Shown: in pieces, positions 22,473 to 29,451 of the stretch
Layout of the letters: each line of letters begins with the position of its first letter
Position numbering within the stretch: position 1 is the first letter of the stretch
Assembly: GCF_000708755.2 (NCBI RefSeq)
Contig: NZ_JGVU02000008.1
Location: 1-35,245, forward strand
Length of the DNA stretch: 35,245 nt
DNA from: Metabacillus indicus LMG 22858
GTDB taxonomy: Bacteria > Bacillota > Bacilli > Bacillales > Bacillaceae
Reading direction: 5' to 3'
Program-made: the position numbers and the translations under genes
The notes under the pieces: generated by a model
Told to the model about the DNA's origin: nothing
The model's input: the letters and a program-made list of their open reading frames with translations, nothing else
Database searches by the model: none

Positions 22473-23843
22473 ATGGACAACATACACTCCATTCTTGCGG
22501 CCCAAAGAGAGTATTTTTTAAAAGGACATACAAGAAAACTCGAAGACCGCAAAAAAAACCTGGTTCGTCTCCGCAAGTCGATAAAAAGAAACGAGCAGGC
22601 CATTATAGATGCACTGAATAAAGACTTAAACAAATCTGAGTTTGAGGCTTATACAACGGAAATCGGGATCCTTCTTGAAGAGATCTCTTTTGCCGGCAAA
22701 CATTTAAAAAAGTGGGCAGCTCCTGAAAAAGTAAAAACGGCGGTTACCCATATCGGCACGAGAGGAAGAATTGTTCCTGAACCTTATGGAACCGCGCTGA
22801 TTATCGCCCCGTGGAACTATCCCTTCCAGCTTGCTTTATCGCCGCTTGTCGGTGCCATATCGGCAGGGAATACGGCCGTATTAAAACCTTCTGAATTCGC
22901 TCCTGCTGTATCCGGCCTGCTGAAACGTATGATTGAAGAGACGTTTCCAAAGGAGTACATCGCCGTTATTGAAGGCGGAATTGAAACCAATCAGCAACTG
23001 CTGGCAGAGAAATTTGATACGATTTTCTTTACCGGCAGCGTGCCGGTCGGCAAAATTGTGATGGAGGCAGCATCGAAGCATCTGACACCTGTTACTCTTG
23101 AACTTGGCGGGAAAAGTCCATGTATTGTCCACAATGACGCTGACCTTAAGCTCTCAGCCCGCAGAATTGCTTTCGGAAAATTTACAAATGCAGGTCAAAC
23201 CTGTATTGCACCTGACTATTTAATGGTTCATGAAGACATAAAAGAGGAATTTATGACCCTACTCAAGTCAGAAATTGAGCAAATGTTCGGCAAGGATCCT
23301 CTCCAGAATGAAAAGTACAGCCGAATGATCAGCGAAAAGCATTTTGACCGTCTGACAGAGTTCATCAAGGAAGGGACCATTCTTTATGGAGGCGGGTCAA
23401 AGAAAGAGACGCTTACTATTGCTCCGACCATCCTTGGGGATGTAAGCACAGATTCTCCTGTCATGCAGGAGGAGATCTTCGGACCGGTTTTCCCTGTACT
23501 CCAGTACAGGGAGCTTGAAGAAGCCATCTCTTTTATCCAGGCACGTCCTAAACCGCTTGCGCTTTATTTATTTACTTCAGGCAAGGAGACAGAAGAGCAG
23601 GTGGTCAGCAGGGTTTCTTTTGGAGGAGGCTGCATCAATGATACGCTCATGCATATCGCAACTCCGCACCTGCCGTTTGGAGGAGTAGGAGAAAGCGGAA
23701 TGGGCAACTATCACGGCAAATTCAGCTTCGATGCTTTTTCTCACTATAAAAGCGTTCTGAATCAGACAACCAGATTTGATTTTAGCTTCCGTTATCCGAA
23801 TGCGAAAAACAGCTTGAAGATTGTGAAGCGGCTATTGAAATAG
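22473..23843 (+). CDS. ywdH: Aldehyde dehydrogenase, class 3 type (YwdH)
   Basis: This NAD(P)-dependent oxidoreductase of 456 residues oxidises aldehydes to acids. Catalytic residues are visible: Cys244 in NAGQTCIAPDY and Glu210 in TLELGGKSP. FFTGSVPVGK gives the cofactor-binding turn and IIAPWNYPFQL the conserved active-site Asn. The short form without an N-terminal extension and the C-terminal LPFGGVGESGMGNYHG agree with class 3 fatty-aldehyde enzymes and with B. subtilis YwdH. AAAAGGCGG (22454-22462) is the ribosome site. It has its own promoter and terminator. Substrate is not determinable, but medium- or long-chain and aromatic aldehydes are typical. Confidence 0.93.
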   Translation: MDNIHSILAAQREYFLKGHTRKLEDRKKNLVRLRKSIKRNEQAIIDALNKDLNKSEFEAYTTEIGILLEEISFAGKHLKKWAAPEKVKTAVTHIGTRGRIVPEPYGTALIIAPWNYPFQLALSPLVGAISAGNTAVLKPSEFAPAVSGLLKRMIEETFPKEYIAVIEGGIETNQQLLAEKFDTIFFTGSVPVGKIVMEAASKHLTPVTLELGGKSPCIVHNDADLKLSARRIAFGKFTNAGQTCIAPDYLMVHEDIKEEFMTLLKSEIEQMFGKDPLQNEKYSRMISEKHFDRLTEFIKEGTILYGGGSKKETLTIAPTILGDVSTDSPVMQEEIFGPVFPVLQYRELEEAISFIQARPKPLALYLFTSGKETEEQVVSRVSFGGGCINDTLMHIATPHLPFGGVGESGMGNYHGKFSFDAFSHYKSVLNQTTRFDFSFRYPNAKNSLKIVKRLLK

Positions 23844-23844
23844 A

Positions 23845-23875
23845 GGCGAACCTTTTTTAAGGTTTGCTTTTTTTC
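23845..23875 (+). terminator. Terminator of the aldehyde dehydrogenase gene
   Basis: GCGAACCTT/AAGGTTTGC (one G-T pair) around a T4 loop, followed by a run of T. Confidence 0.9.
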
Positions 23876-23885
23876 TGCAAAAAAT

Positions 23886-23901
23886 AAGTGATTACTCACT
23901 T
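23886..23901. promoter_or_regulatory. TetR-type operator 1 of the ABC exporter operon
   Basis: AAGTGATTACTCACTT is a palindrome with arms AAGTGA/TCACTT around TTAC. It overlaps the -35 of the operon. The same sequence, inverted, occurs at 23931-23948. Confidence 0.8.
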
Positions 23902-23928
23902 TACAAAACGTCCTCTGTGTCATATATT
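23900..23928 (+). promoter_or_regulatory. Sigma-A promoter of the ABC exporter-TetR operon
   Basis: TTTACA (23900-23905), a 17-base spacer, then TATATT (23923-23928). It is flanked on both sides by the paired operators. Confidence 0.8.
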
Positions 23929-23930
23929 AT

Positions 23931-23948
23931 AAGTGAGTAATCACTCAC
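23931..23948. promoter_or_regulatory. TetR-type operator 2 of the ABC exporter operon
   Basis: AAGTGAGTAATCACTCAC contains GTGAGT-AATC-ACTCAC. Its reverse complement shares 15 consecutive bases, AGTGATTACTCACTT, with operator 1, so the two sites face each other across the promoter. It covers the likely transcription start. Confidence 0.8.
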
Positions 23949-23971
23949 ATGTAAAGATCGGAGGGGAAACG

Positions 23972-24697
23972 ATGAGTGAACCAGCTATCGTACTTCAGTC
24001 TGTTTCAAAGTCATTCGGAAAGAAAGAAGTTATTCAAGATGTAACATTTAAAGTCGATAAAGGGGAGATCTTCGGACTGCTCGGACCATCCGGTTCAGGA
24101 AAAACAACAATCATCAAAATGATTGTGGGAATTGAAGAGCCAACCAATGGAGAGGCAAGTGTCCTTGGCGTCCGAATGCCGGATTTGAATATGCTTAAGA
24201 ATATAGGATTTATGGCGCAGTCAGATGCTTTGTACTCTGAGCTTACCGGAAAAGAGAATGTGTCCTTTTTTGCTTCGTTAAGCGGACTGAGAGGAAAGAA
24301 CAAAAAGGAAAGAATTGAATACGTGCTTGATCTTGTCAATCTTGCTGAGCATGCCGGAAAGCGGACCGGAGACTACTCGGGAGGAATGAAGCGCCGGTTA
24401 TCGCTTGCTATTGCCATGCTTAATGAACCGCAGGTTTTAGTTCTTGATGAACCGACCGTTGGAATTGATCCGATTCTAAGGCAGTCCATATGGGAGGAGC
24501 TCGAGCGGATCAGGCATTCCGGTACGGCTATTGTCGTGACTACGCATGTGATGGATGAAGCAGAAAAATGCGGCAGAATCGGTTTTGTGAGAGATGGAAA
24601 GCTTATTGCAGCGGGTACGCCAGAAGAACTGAAAAGCGAAGCAAAAACGGCGACCATAGAAGGGGCATTTTTAGCATACGGAGGTGAGCGCAAATGA
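23972..24697 (+). CDS. ABC transporter ATP-binding protein
   Basis: This 241-residue ATPase of an ABC-2 type drug exporter has Walker A GPSGSGKT (38-45), signature YSGGMKRR (135-142), Walker B LVLDEP (156-161), and the switch His in VVTTHVMDEAE. The start at 23972 has GGAGGGG (23960-23966) upstream; an in-frame ATG-like extension to 23933 would lie in operator 2. Its stop overlaps the permease start by 4 bases (ATGA), so the two are coupled. Repression by the TetR gene two positions downstream is inferred from the paired operators. Confidence 0.94.
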   Translation: MSEPAIVLQSVSKSFGKKEVIQDVTFKVDKGEIFGLLGPSGSGKTTIIKMIVGIEEPTNGEASVLGVRMPDLNMLKNIGFMAQSDALYSELTGKENVSFFASLSGLRGKNKKERIEYVLDLVNLAEHAGKRTGDYSGGMKRRLSLAIAMLNEPQVLVLDEPTVGIDPILRQSIWEELERIRHSGTAIVVTTHVMDEAEKCGRIGFVRDGKLIAAGTPEELKSEAKTATIEGAFLAYGGERK

Positions 24698-25707
24698 GAG
24701 TGATGGCCATTGTGATCAGAATCATTCAGCAGTTTTTCCGCGATAAGCGGACACTTGCGCTTATGCTTGTGGCGCCCCTGTTTATCTTGACGCTGATGCA
24801 CTTTATTTTTGACAGTGAAGCCTATACGCCGAAAATCGGAGTGCATGGAGCTCCTGAACAGCTTGTCGCTGCTTTGGAGAAAAATGGCGCAGAGGTGGAG
24901 GAGTTCAGCAAAAATGCAGGCAAAGACTACATCGAAGAGAAAGATCTTGATGCATTTCTTGGTGTTGATCAAGGGAAACAGGAGATATTGGTTGAGGGAT
25001 CAGATCCAAGCGTCAGTAAGTCTGTACTCGGGCTGATACAAAAAAGCGCACAGCCCGGACAGCAAGGGAAGGCAGACATTTCATACGTGCATGGATCAGA
25101 GGAAATGTCTTCTTTTGATTACATTGGTCCGGTTCTAATTGGTGTCTTTATTTTCTTCTTTGTCTTTTTAATTTCAGGTGTTTCGTTTCTGCGCGAACGC
25201 ACAAGCGGGACACTCGACCGGATTATGGCAACGCCGCTTAAACGCTATGAGCTTGTCCTTGGTTATGTGATAGGGTTTGGTATCTTTACAACCTTTCAGG
25301 CGATCCTGATTTCCGCTTTCTCGATCAGTGTTCTGGATATGATGATGGAAGGCTCTTACTTTTACGTGCTTCTCATAACCTTCTTGCTTGCCATGACCTC
25401 TTTGACGCTCGGCACGCTCCTTTCTGCGTTTGCCGGCAATGAGCTGCAGATGTTTCAGTTCATTCCGCTGATCATCGTCCCGCAGGTGTTCTTTTCAGGT
25501 CTGTTTAAGCTTGAAACCATGGTGGAGTGGCTTCAGGCAATCAGTTACGCTATGCCTCTGAAATATGGGGCCGATGCCCTGCAGGAAATCATGATCAGGG
25601 GAAATGGCTGGGAGCATATTGCGAATGATGTATATGTGCTGCTTGGATTTGCCGTTTTATTTCTTGTTCTGAACATCTTTGCTTTGAAAAAAGTGAGAAG
25701 ACTGTAG
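24694..25707 (+). CDS. ABC-2 type transporter permease
   Basis: This 337-residue membrane subunit has one helix near the N-terminus (RTLALMLVAPLFILTLMHFIF), a soluble external domain (about residues 40-145), then five hydrophobic helices, including FFFVFLISGVSFLRERTSGTLDRIMATPLKR, which holds the E-R-x-x-G-T-L coupling motif of ABC-2 exporters. It acts with the preceding ATPase; drugs, antimicrobial peptides or lipids are typical cargo. A 4-base ATGA overlap couples it to the ATPase, and AGGTGAG precedes the start. Confidence 0.92.
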   Translation: MRVMAIVIRIIQQFFRDKRTLALMLVAPLFILTLMHFIFDSEAYTPKIGVHGAPEQLVAALEKNGAEVEEFSKNAGKDYIEEKDLDAFLGVDQGKQEILVEGSDPSVSKSVLGLIQKSAQPGQQGKADISYVHGSEEMSSFDYIGPVLIGVFIFFFVFLISGVSFLRERTSGTLDRIMATPLKRYELVLGYVIGFGIFTTFQAILISAFSISVLDMMMEGSYFYVLLITFLLAMTSLTLGTLLSAFAGNELQMFQFIPLIIVPQVFFSGLFKLETMVEWLQAISYAMPLKYGADALQEIMIRGNGWEHIANDVYVLLGFAVLFLVLNIFALKKVRRL

Positions 25708-25761
25708 TGACTGCTCATTTTCAGATATAATAAATGTATTGATGAATGAGGAGTTTTTTAA

Positions 25762-26418
25762 ATGAGTGAACACTTTTCCATTGAAGAGCTATTGAGGCTG
25801 ACCGATGAAGATGTGAAAATGAGCGATAAACAGAAAAAGGTCGTGGAAGCGGCCATTGAAATATTTGCCGATAAAGGATTTGCAGCTGCATCAACAAGTG
25901 AAATTGCGAAGAAAGCCGGTGTCGCAGAGGGCACAATCTTCAGGCATTATCAGACGAAAAAGGATCTGCTGTTTGCAATCGTAAAGCCAACGATCACCAA
26001 ATTTGCAGCTCCGTTTCTCGTGAAGAACTTTATCGGAGAGATTTCTAAGCAAAAGCATGAAGATCCCGAGCAGCTCATGCGATTTATCCTGGAGAACCGG
26101 TATGAATTTGTGAAAAAAAATCAGCCTGTCGTAAAAATTCTTCTTCAGGAAGTATTCTTTCACGAAGAATTTAGAGGGGAAATCAGAAAAGTTATTGAAA
26201 CACACGCCATGGAAAAGCTGAAGGAGCTTATCGTTTTCTTTCAGGAAAAAGGGGAAATGGTTAAAATGCCGCCTGAAACGGTGCTGAGGATGATTGTGAC
26301 CAGCATTATGGGCTTTTTGTTTGCAAGGTTTATTCTTCTTCCGGATTTGGATTGGGATGATGAGGCGGAAAAAGAATATACCATTCAGTTTCTGCTGTAT
26401 GGATTAATGAAAAAATAA
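25762..26418 (+). CDS. TetR/AcrR family repressor of the ABC exporter operon
   Basis: This 218-residue TetR-type regulator has a helix-turn-helix at about residues 24-70 (VEAAIEIFADKGFAAASTSEIAKKAGVAEGTIFRHYQTKKDLL) and a helical ligand-binding C-terminal half. It follows the exporter genes by 54 bases, so it is probably a co-transcribed autorepressor acting at the paired operators at 23886-23948. GAGGAG (25747-25752) is the ribosome site. A TATAAT at 25726-25731 without a good -35 could give some independent expression. The last two bases of the stop TAA are followed by, and its final A is part of, an inverted-repeat element, so the native C-terminus may have been changed when that element arrived. 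Confidence 0.92.
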   Translation: MSEHFSIEELLRLTDEDVKMSDKQKKVVEAAIEIFADKGFAAASTSEIAKKAGVAEGTIFRHYQTKKDLLFAIVKPTITKFAAPFLVKNFIGEISKQKHEDPEQLMRFILENRYEFVKKNQPVVKILLQEVFFHEEFRGEIRKVIETHAMEKLKELIVFFQEKGEMVKMPPETVLRMIVTSIMGFLFARFILLPDLDWDDEAEKEYTIQFLLYGLMKK

Positions 26419-26605
26419 AAAGAGGCTGGGACAAAACCCTCCTCTGAACTGAAAAAGCCGGTGACATTTTACGAGGAGTAAAATGTCACCGGCTTTTATA
26501 CTTTTTAAATTAAAATATGAAAATTCACTGCCAACCACTAAGGCAGCAGGGTGAATTCCTGAATAACACAGAAAAAGGTGAATTATTCGAAGCCCAGCCT
26601 CTTTT
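26418..26605. repeat. 188-bp structured element with 13-bp terminal inverted repeats
   Basis: AAAAGAGGCTGGG (26418-26430) and CCCAGCCTCTTTT (26593-26605) are perfect inverted repeats, flanked on each side by ATA (26415-26417 and 26606-26608), a possible target duplication. Inside lie a 20-bp perfect hairpin (26453-26497, arms ending CCGGC...) and a second imperfect hairpin, AATTCACTGCC against GGCAGCAGGGTGAATT (26522-26557). The whole folds as a multi-branched cruciform. GAGGCTGGGACAAAA reminds me of a motif dispersed in many Firmicute genomes. It has no coding capacity of its own, is MITE-like, and probably also terminates the tetR transcript. Confidence 0.8.
26453..26500 (+). terminator. 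20-bp hairpin, probable terminator after tetR
   Basis: AAAAGCCGGTGACATTTTAC pairs perfectly with its complement at 26478-26497 around GAGGA. The arm ends in TTTT. It forms the inner stem of the 26418-26605 element. Confidence 0.85.
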
Positions 26606-26608
26606 ATA

Positions 26609-27018
26609 TTTGACCATATGGTGTTACCAATTCGATTATCTTTTTTACATTAAGAAGAAAAAATCACCATTCAATATTGATTATTTTTTTCTGGAAATAA
26701 CCGGACTGGATAGTATTTTGTATACCTAAAACAATGAAAGCCCTACCTCTCTTTCATCCTTACGGCTCCTTGTCCGCGCCAGTGTGAGTCAGGATTGCAA
26801 AAATCAAGCGACTATTTTATCGAGTTTTTGATGAAACTTCAAACGTTCGTAAAAGAAATTAAAAAAATAGAAATGGATTAGATTGCAGAAATAACAAAAG
26901 AGGTGAATGCTCTAATAGTGAGCTGAAGAAGTGGGCTGTTTTTGAATAGATTTGCTTTTAATAGTAATCATATTCCCGTAAGATTCAGGAAGTTGTATGA
27001 CATTACCTATAATCAGCC
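26609..27018. other. AT-rich gap with possible gene relic, no intact gene
   Basis: I see no supported gene in these 410 bases. Base composition is clearly more AT-rich than in the neighbouring genes. Reading plus-strand 26817-26930 in one frame gives FIEFLMKLQTFVKEIKKIEM, then D, a stop, IAEITKEVNALIVS and another stop, which looks like a helical protein broken by stop codons. AAAGAGGTG at 26898-26906 has a start codon after it that reads only two codons. It may be decayed foreign DNA. Family unknown. Confidence 0.3.
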
Positions 27019-27480
27019 TTAACAGAAACTATTTATTTGATGATCAGTGATCCCTTTAATGACTCCCAGTTCACTAATCAAAAATTCATGTGCGTTATCC
27101 AGCATTTTTTTTTCGCTTGTATTAAGTGCTTTTTCTTTCTTCATACGCATTAAATCACGTATAACTTCAGCACCTTCTTGTATGTTGCCAGTTTTAATTT
27201 TGTCCGTGTTTACTTTATATCTTTGTTTCCACGTCAGTAATCTATCTGATTCTCCATGCTGAAAAATGTGTATGATGTGCTTTAATGCAAGTATGTCAGT
27301 AACTGGGCGTATACGTGAACTCAGTATTTTATCCGTAGGAATCATGACTTGCATATTGCCTATTAACATATTTATGACATAATATTGCTGGTTTTTCCCT
27401 GATATTTCCTTATCTTCTATAGCTTTAATGATACCGACTCCGTGCATTGGATAAACAATGTTATCGCCAATTTGAAACAA
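27019..27480 (-). CDS. CarD/CdnL-family transcriptional regulator, YdeB-like
   Basis: This 153-residue protein has an N-terminal CarD/TRCF RNA-polymerase-interacting domain (FQIGDNIVYPMHGVGIIKAIEDKEI...YYVINM...VMIPTDK, residues 2-60) and a helical C-terminal domain (KEKALNTSEKKMLDNAHEFLISELGVIKG). Such proteins bind the RNA polymerase beta subunit and stabilise open promoter complexes. B. subtilis YdeB is the nearest I recall. I place the start at a TTG (27480), because GGAGGTG (plus-strand 27487-27493) lies 6 bases before it and this yields the family N-terminus; an in-frame ATG at 27495 overlaps the ribosome site. It is AT-rich compared with its neighbours and is preceded by a strong promoter. 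Confidence 0.87.
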   Translation of the reverse strand: MFQIGDNIVYPMHGVGIIKAIEDKEISGKNQQYYVINMLIGNMQVMIPTDKILSSRIRPVTDILALKHIIHIFQHGESDRLLTWKQRYKVNTDKIKTGNIQEGAEVIRDLMRMKKEKALNTSEKKMLDNAHEFLISELGVIKGITDHQINSFC

Positions 27481-27548
27481 ATAATCCACCTCCATATATG
27501 GTAACCTTCTAAAGCTTAACATATAGATTATTTTTTATCAAATTTTTA

Positions 27549-27578
27549 ATGATATCATAAATTTATTTTTGGTGTCAA
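27549..27578 (-). promoter_or_regulatory. Sigma-A promoter of the CarD-like gene
   Basis: On the minus strand TTGACA (27578-27573), an 18-base spacer, then TATCAT (27554-27549), about 68 bases before the TTG start. Upstream, GCAGGAAA (27616-27623) and TTTCCTGC (27656-27663) form an 8-bp inverted repeat of unknown role. Confidence 0.7.
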
Positions 27579-27670
27579 CTACTTTTTCCTTTGAAGATCA
27601 AAAAAAGAAAATGCAGCAGGAAACGTGTCGGATTACCAATAAAGGGAAGGTGGATTTTCCTGCGAATATC

Positions 27671-27709
27671 AAAAAAAAGCATACTAATTTCTATGCAAAT
27701 TAGTATGCT
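27671..27709 (-). terminator. Terminator of the SAM-riboswitch-controlled transporter
   Basis: A 13-bp perfect stem, AGCATACTAATTT/AAATTAGTATGCT, with a 6-base loop. The eight A at 27671-27678 read as a T run on the minus strand. Confidence 0.93.
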
Positions 27710-27753
27710 GATTGATATATGATTTACCGTGTTATTTAGGACGCTGTTTTTTC

Positions 27754-29043
27754 TTACGCTGCTTTTCTTTTAAACCGCGGAAACTGTATCAAAATCGCCA
27801 CAATACCACATAGAGCAATCAGTACCGGATAAAAGGAGTACGGCAGAATGCTTGTCGGGGAGATGGAAGCAAATTCAGCCGCTGAAAGCATCTGCGCACC
27901 GTATGGGATCAGTCCCTGGATGCTGCATGAGAAGATATCGAGAAGACTTGCTGATTTACGTTTATCGATTTCATACTTGTCCGCCATATCTTTGGCAAGA
28001 GGGCCCGTTGCAATAATCGAGATTGTGTTGTTTGCCGTTGCAAGGTTCGTAGAGCTGACAAGGCCCGCAATCGCAAATTCTGCCCCTCTTTTAGAAGAAA
28101 TACGCTTCGTCATGGTTTCAAGAATGAAGTGAATGCCGCCGTTTCGCTTGATCAGCTCTACCATACCGCCAATCAGGAGCGAAAGAATGACAAGCTCAGC
28201 CATTCCCATGATGCCGTCTGTTATTTTCTGCAGAAACGCTGTTAGTGTGTAGCTTCCGTCTGCCATTCCAATAACTCCGCCGAGGATAATGCCTCCTGCT
28301 AAAACAGCAATGACATTTACTCCAAGCAGTGCTGCTGCAAGAACCCCGATGTATGGAAGCATTTTTACCCAGCTGTACGCTTCAGGTGTAACTGGTGCCT
28401 GTCCGCCCAGTGTGATGACGACAAGCACAATGCACGTAATAATGGCTGCGGGCAGCACGATAAAGAAATTTGCTTTGAATTTGTCCCGCATTTCTGTTTG
28501 CTGTGTTCGGACAGCTGCAATAGTTGTATCCGATATGAACGACAAGTTATCTCCGAACATGGCTCCGCCAATAATGGCACCCATTGCAAGAGCCACTGAA
28601 ATGTCTGCCTCTGTACTTATTCCGACTCCAATCGGAGCAAGAGCGGCAATCGTACCTGTAGAGGTACCCATCGCAAGCGAGATAAACGCGCCGATGATGA
28701 ACAGCCCTGCAATCAGCAGGCTCTGAGGCAGGAAGGACAGTGCCAGGTTAACCGTCGACTCAACGGCGCCCATTCCTTTTGCCACTTCCGAAAAAGCACC
28801 CGCAAGAATAAAGATAAAGACCATGATCATTAAGTCAGGGTGTCCCGCTCCTTTTGAGAAACTCTCCACTTTTGATGTGAAGCTTTCTTTCCGGTTCATG
28901 ATAAGGGCTGCTGCTGCGGCAACAAGGATTGCCACAAGGATCGGCATTTTATAGAAGTCTCCTGTGATGATGCCCGATCCCACAAATAGTCCGATGAAAA
29001 TAACGAGGGGCAAAAGTGCCCAGCCGTTAGCTTTTGTCTTCAT
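27754..29043 (-). CDS. NhaC-family transporter, predicted methionine transporter (MetT-like)
   Basis: This 429-residue membrane protein has about eleven hydrophobic helices. By sequence it belongs to the Na+/H+ antiporter NhaC superfamily (FISLAMGTSTGTIAALAPIGVGIS, GGAMFGDNLSFISDTTIAAVRTQQTEMRDKFKAN, SSTNLATANNTISI). A SAM-I riboswitch and terminator lie in its leader, so it is expressed when S-adenosylmethionine is low. From comparative-genomic work I recall, S-box-controlled NhaC relatives (MetT) are predicted methionine transporters, so I infer methionine or a precursor as substrate rather than protons. The start at 29043 has AAAGGTGG 5 bases upstream; an in-frame GTG at 29052 lies inside that site. 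Confidence 0.88.
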   Translation of the reverse strand: MKTKANGWALLPLVIFIGLFVGSGIITGDFYKMPILVAILVAAAAALIMNRKESFTSKVESFSKGAGHPDLMIMVFIFILAGAFSEVAKGMGAVESTVNLALSFLPQSLLIAGLFIIGAFISLAMGTSTGTIAALAPIGVGISTEADISVALAMGAIIGGAMFGDNLSFISDTTIAAVRTQQTEMRDKFKANFFIVLPAAIITCIVLVVITLGGQAPVTPEAYSWVKMLPYIGVLAAALLGVNVIAVLAGGIILGGVIGMADGSYTLTAFLQKITDGIMGMAELVILSLLIGGMVELIKRNGGIHFILETMTKRISSKRGAEFAIAGLVSSTNLATANNTISIIATGPLAKDMADKYEIDKRKSASLLDIFSCSIQGLIPYGAQMLSAAEFASISPTSILPYSFYPVLIALCGIVAILIQFPRFKRKAA

Positions 29044-29110
29044 AATAACCACCTTTCGTTTCTTCCGTAATCATAGTGTTCCGCTCTCTGCAGATAAAAA
29101 CTGACTGCAT

Positions 29111-29145
29111 AAAAAAAGATCTCTTCTTGATAACAAGAAGAGATC
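29111..29145 (-). terminator. Riboswitch expression-platform terminator
   Basis: On the minus strand GATCTCTTCTTG and CAAGAAGAGATC form a 12-bp perfect stem around TTAT, followed by T7. CTCTTCTT of its 5' arm can instead pair with GAGAAGAG, the 3' strand of aptamer helix P1, giving the antiterminator. Confidence 0.92.
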
Positions 29146-29164
29146 CTATATCCGGAATGGAAAT

Positions 29165-29285
29165 AAGCTCTTCTCATTTTTCAAGCGCATGGCTTGCTGG
29201 AATTGGCACAGCACTCACAAGGATTGCGAGTCCGCTGCCGAGGCATCACAGGGCCAGTCCCTCTGCCTCTCTTAATAAGAAGATG
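29165..29285 (-). ncRNA. SAM-I (S-box) riboswitch aptamer
   Basis: On the minus strand the conserved S-box core is plain: TATTAAGAGAGGCAGAGGGA, CTGGCCC, TGTGATGCCTCGGCAGC, a P3 stem-loop with GTGAGTGCTGTGCCAATTCC, GCAAGCC, then P4 and the closing P1 strand GAGAAGAG. S-adenosylmethionine binding should stabilise P1 and free the downstream terminator, switching off the transporter gene. The order aptamer-terminator-gene matches transcriptional S-box control. Confidence 0.95.
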
Positions 29286-29326
29286 ATATGTGTGTTTTAA
29301 AAAATACCTTTACTACATTAAGGGGT

Positions 29327-29355
29327 TGCGGTGCAAAAGTCAAATGGCAGTTTTT
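29327..29355 (-). promoter_or_regulatory. Candidate promoter of the riboswitch-transporter transcript
   Basis: On the minus strand a TTGACT is followed by 17 bases and TAATGT, about 45 bases before the aptamer. The -10 is weak (3 of 6), so the assignment is tentative. Confidence 0.35.
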
Positions 29356-29378
29356 ACTCAATTTATAATCAAAATTGT

Positions 29379-29421
29379 TTGAATTTTTCACTGTGTATGG
29401 AATAATATGGACTATATAGTC
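29379..29421 (+). promoter_or_regulatory. Promoter and palindromic operator of the TetR-GNAT operon
   Basis: TTGAAT (29379-29384), an 18-base spacer, then TAATAT (29403-29408). GACTATATAGTC (29410-29421), a perfect 12-bp palindrome, covers the likely transcription start. This fits autorepression by the TetR protein encoded next. Confidence 0.55.
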
Positions 29422-29451
29422 GGTTTTATAAAAAGGAAGGGCGGGCTGCAT

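Noticed and set aside
24034-24339. 101-codon minus-strand ORF in the ABC ATPase gene
   Set aside because: Shadow of a well-supported ATPase with all motifs.
26517-26729. 70-codon plus-strand ORF after tetR
   Set aside because: Its first part is read through the inverted-repeat element; no SD, no recognisable domain.
26832-26851. Possible SigW promoter (TGAAAC...CGTA)
   Set aside because: The spacer is only 10 bases; sigma-W needs about 16-17.
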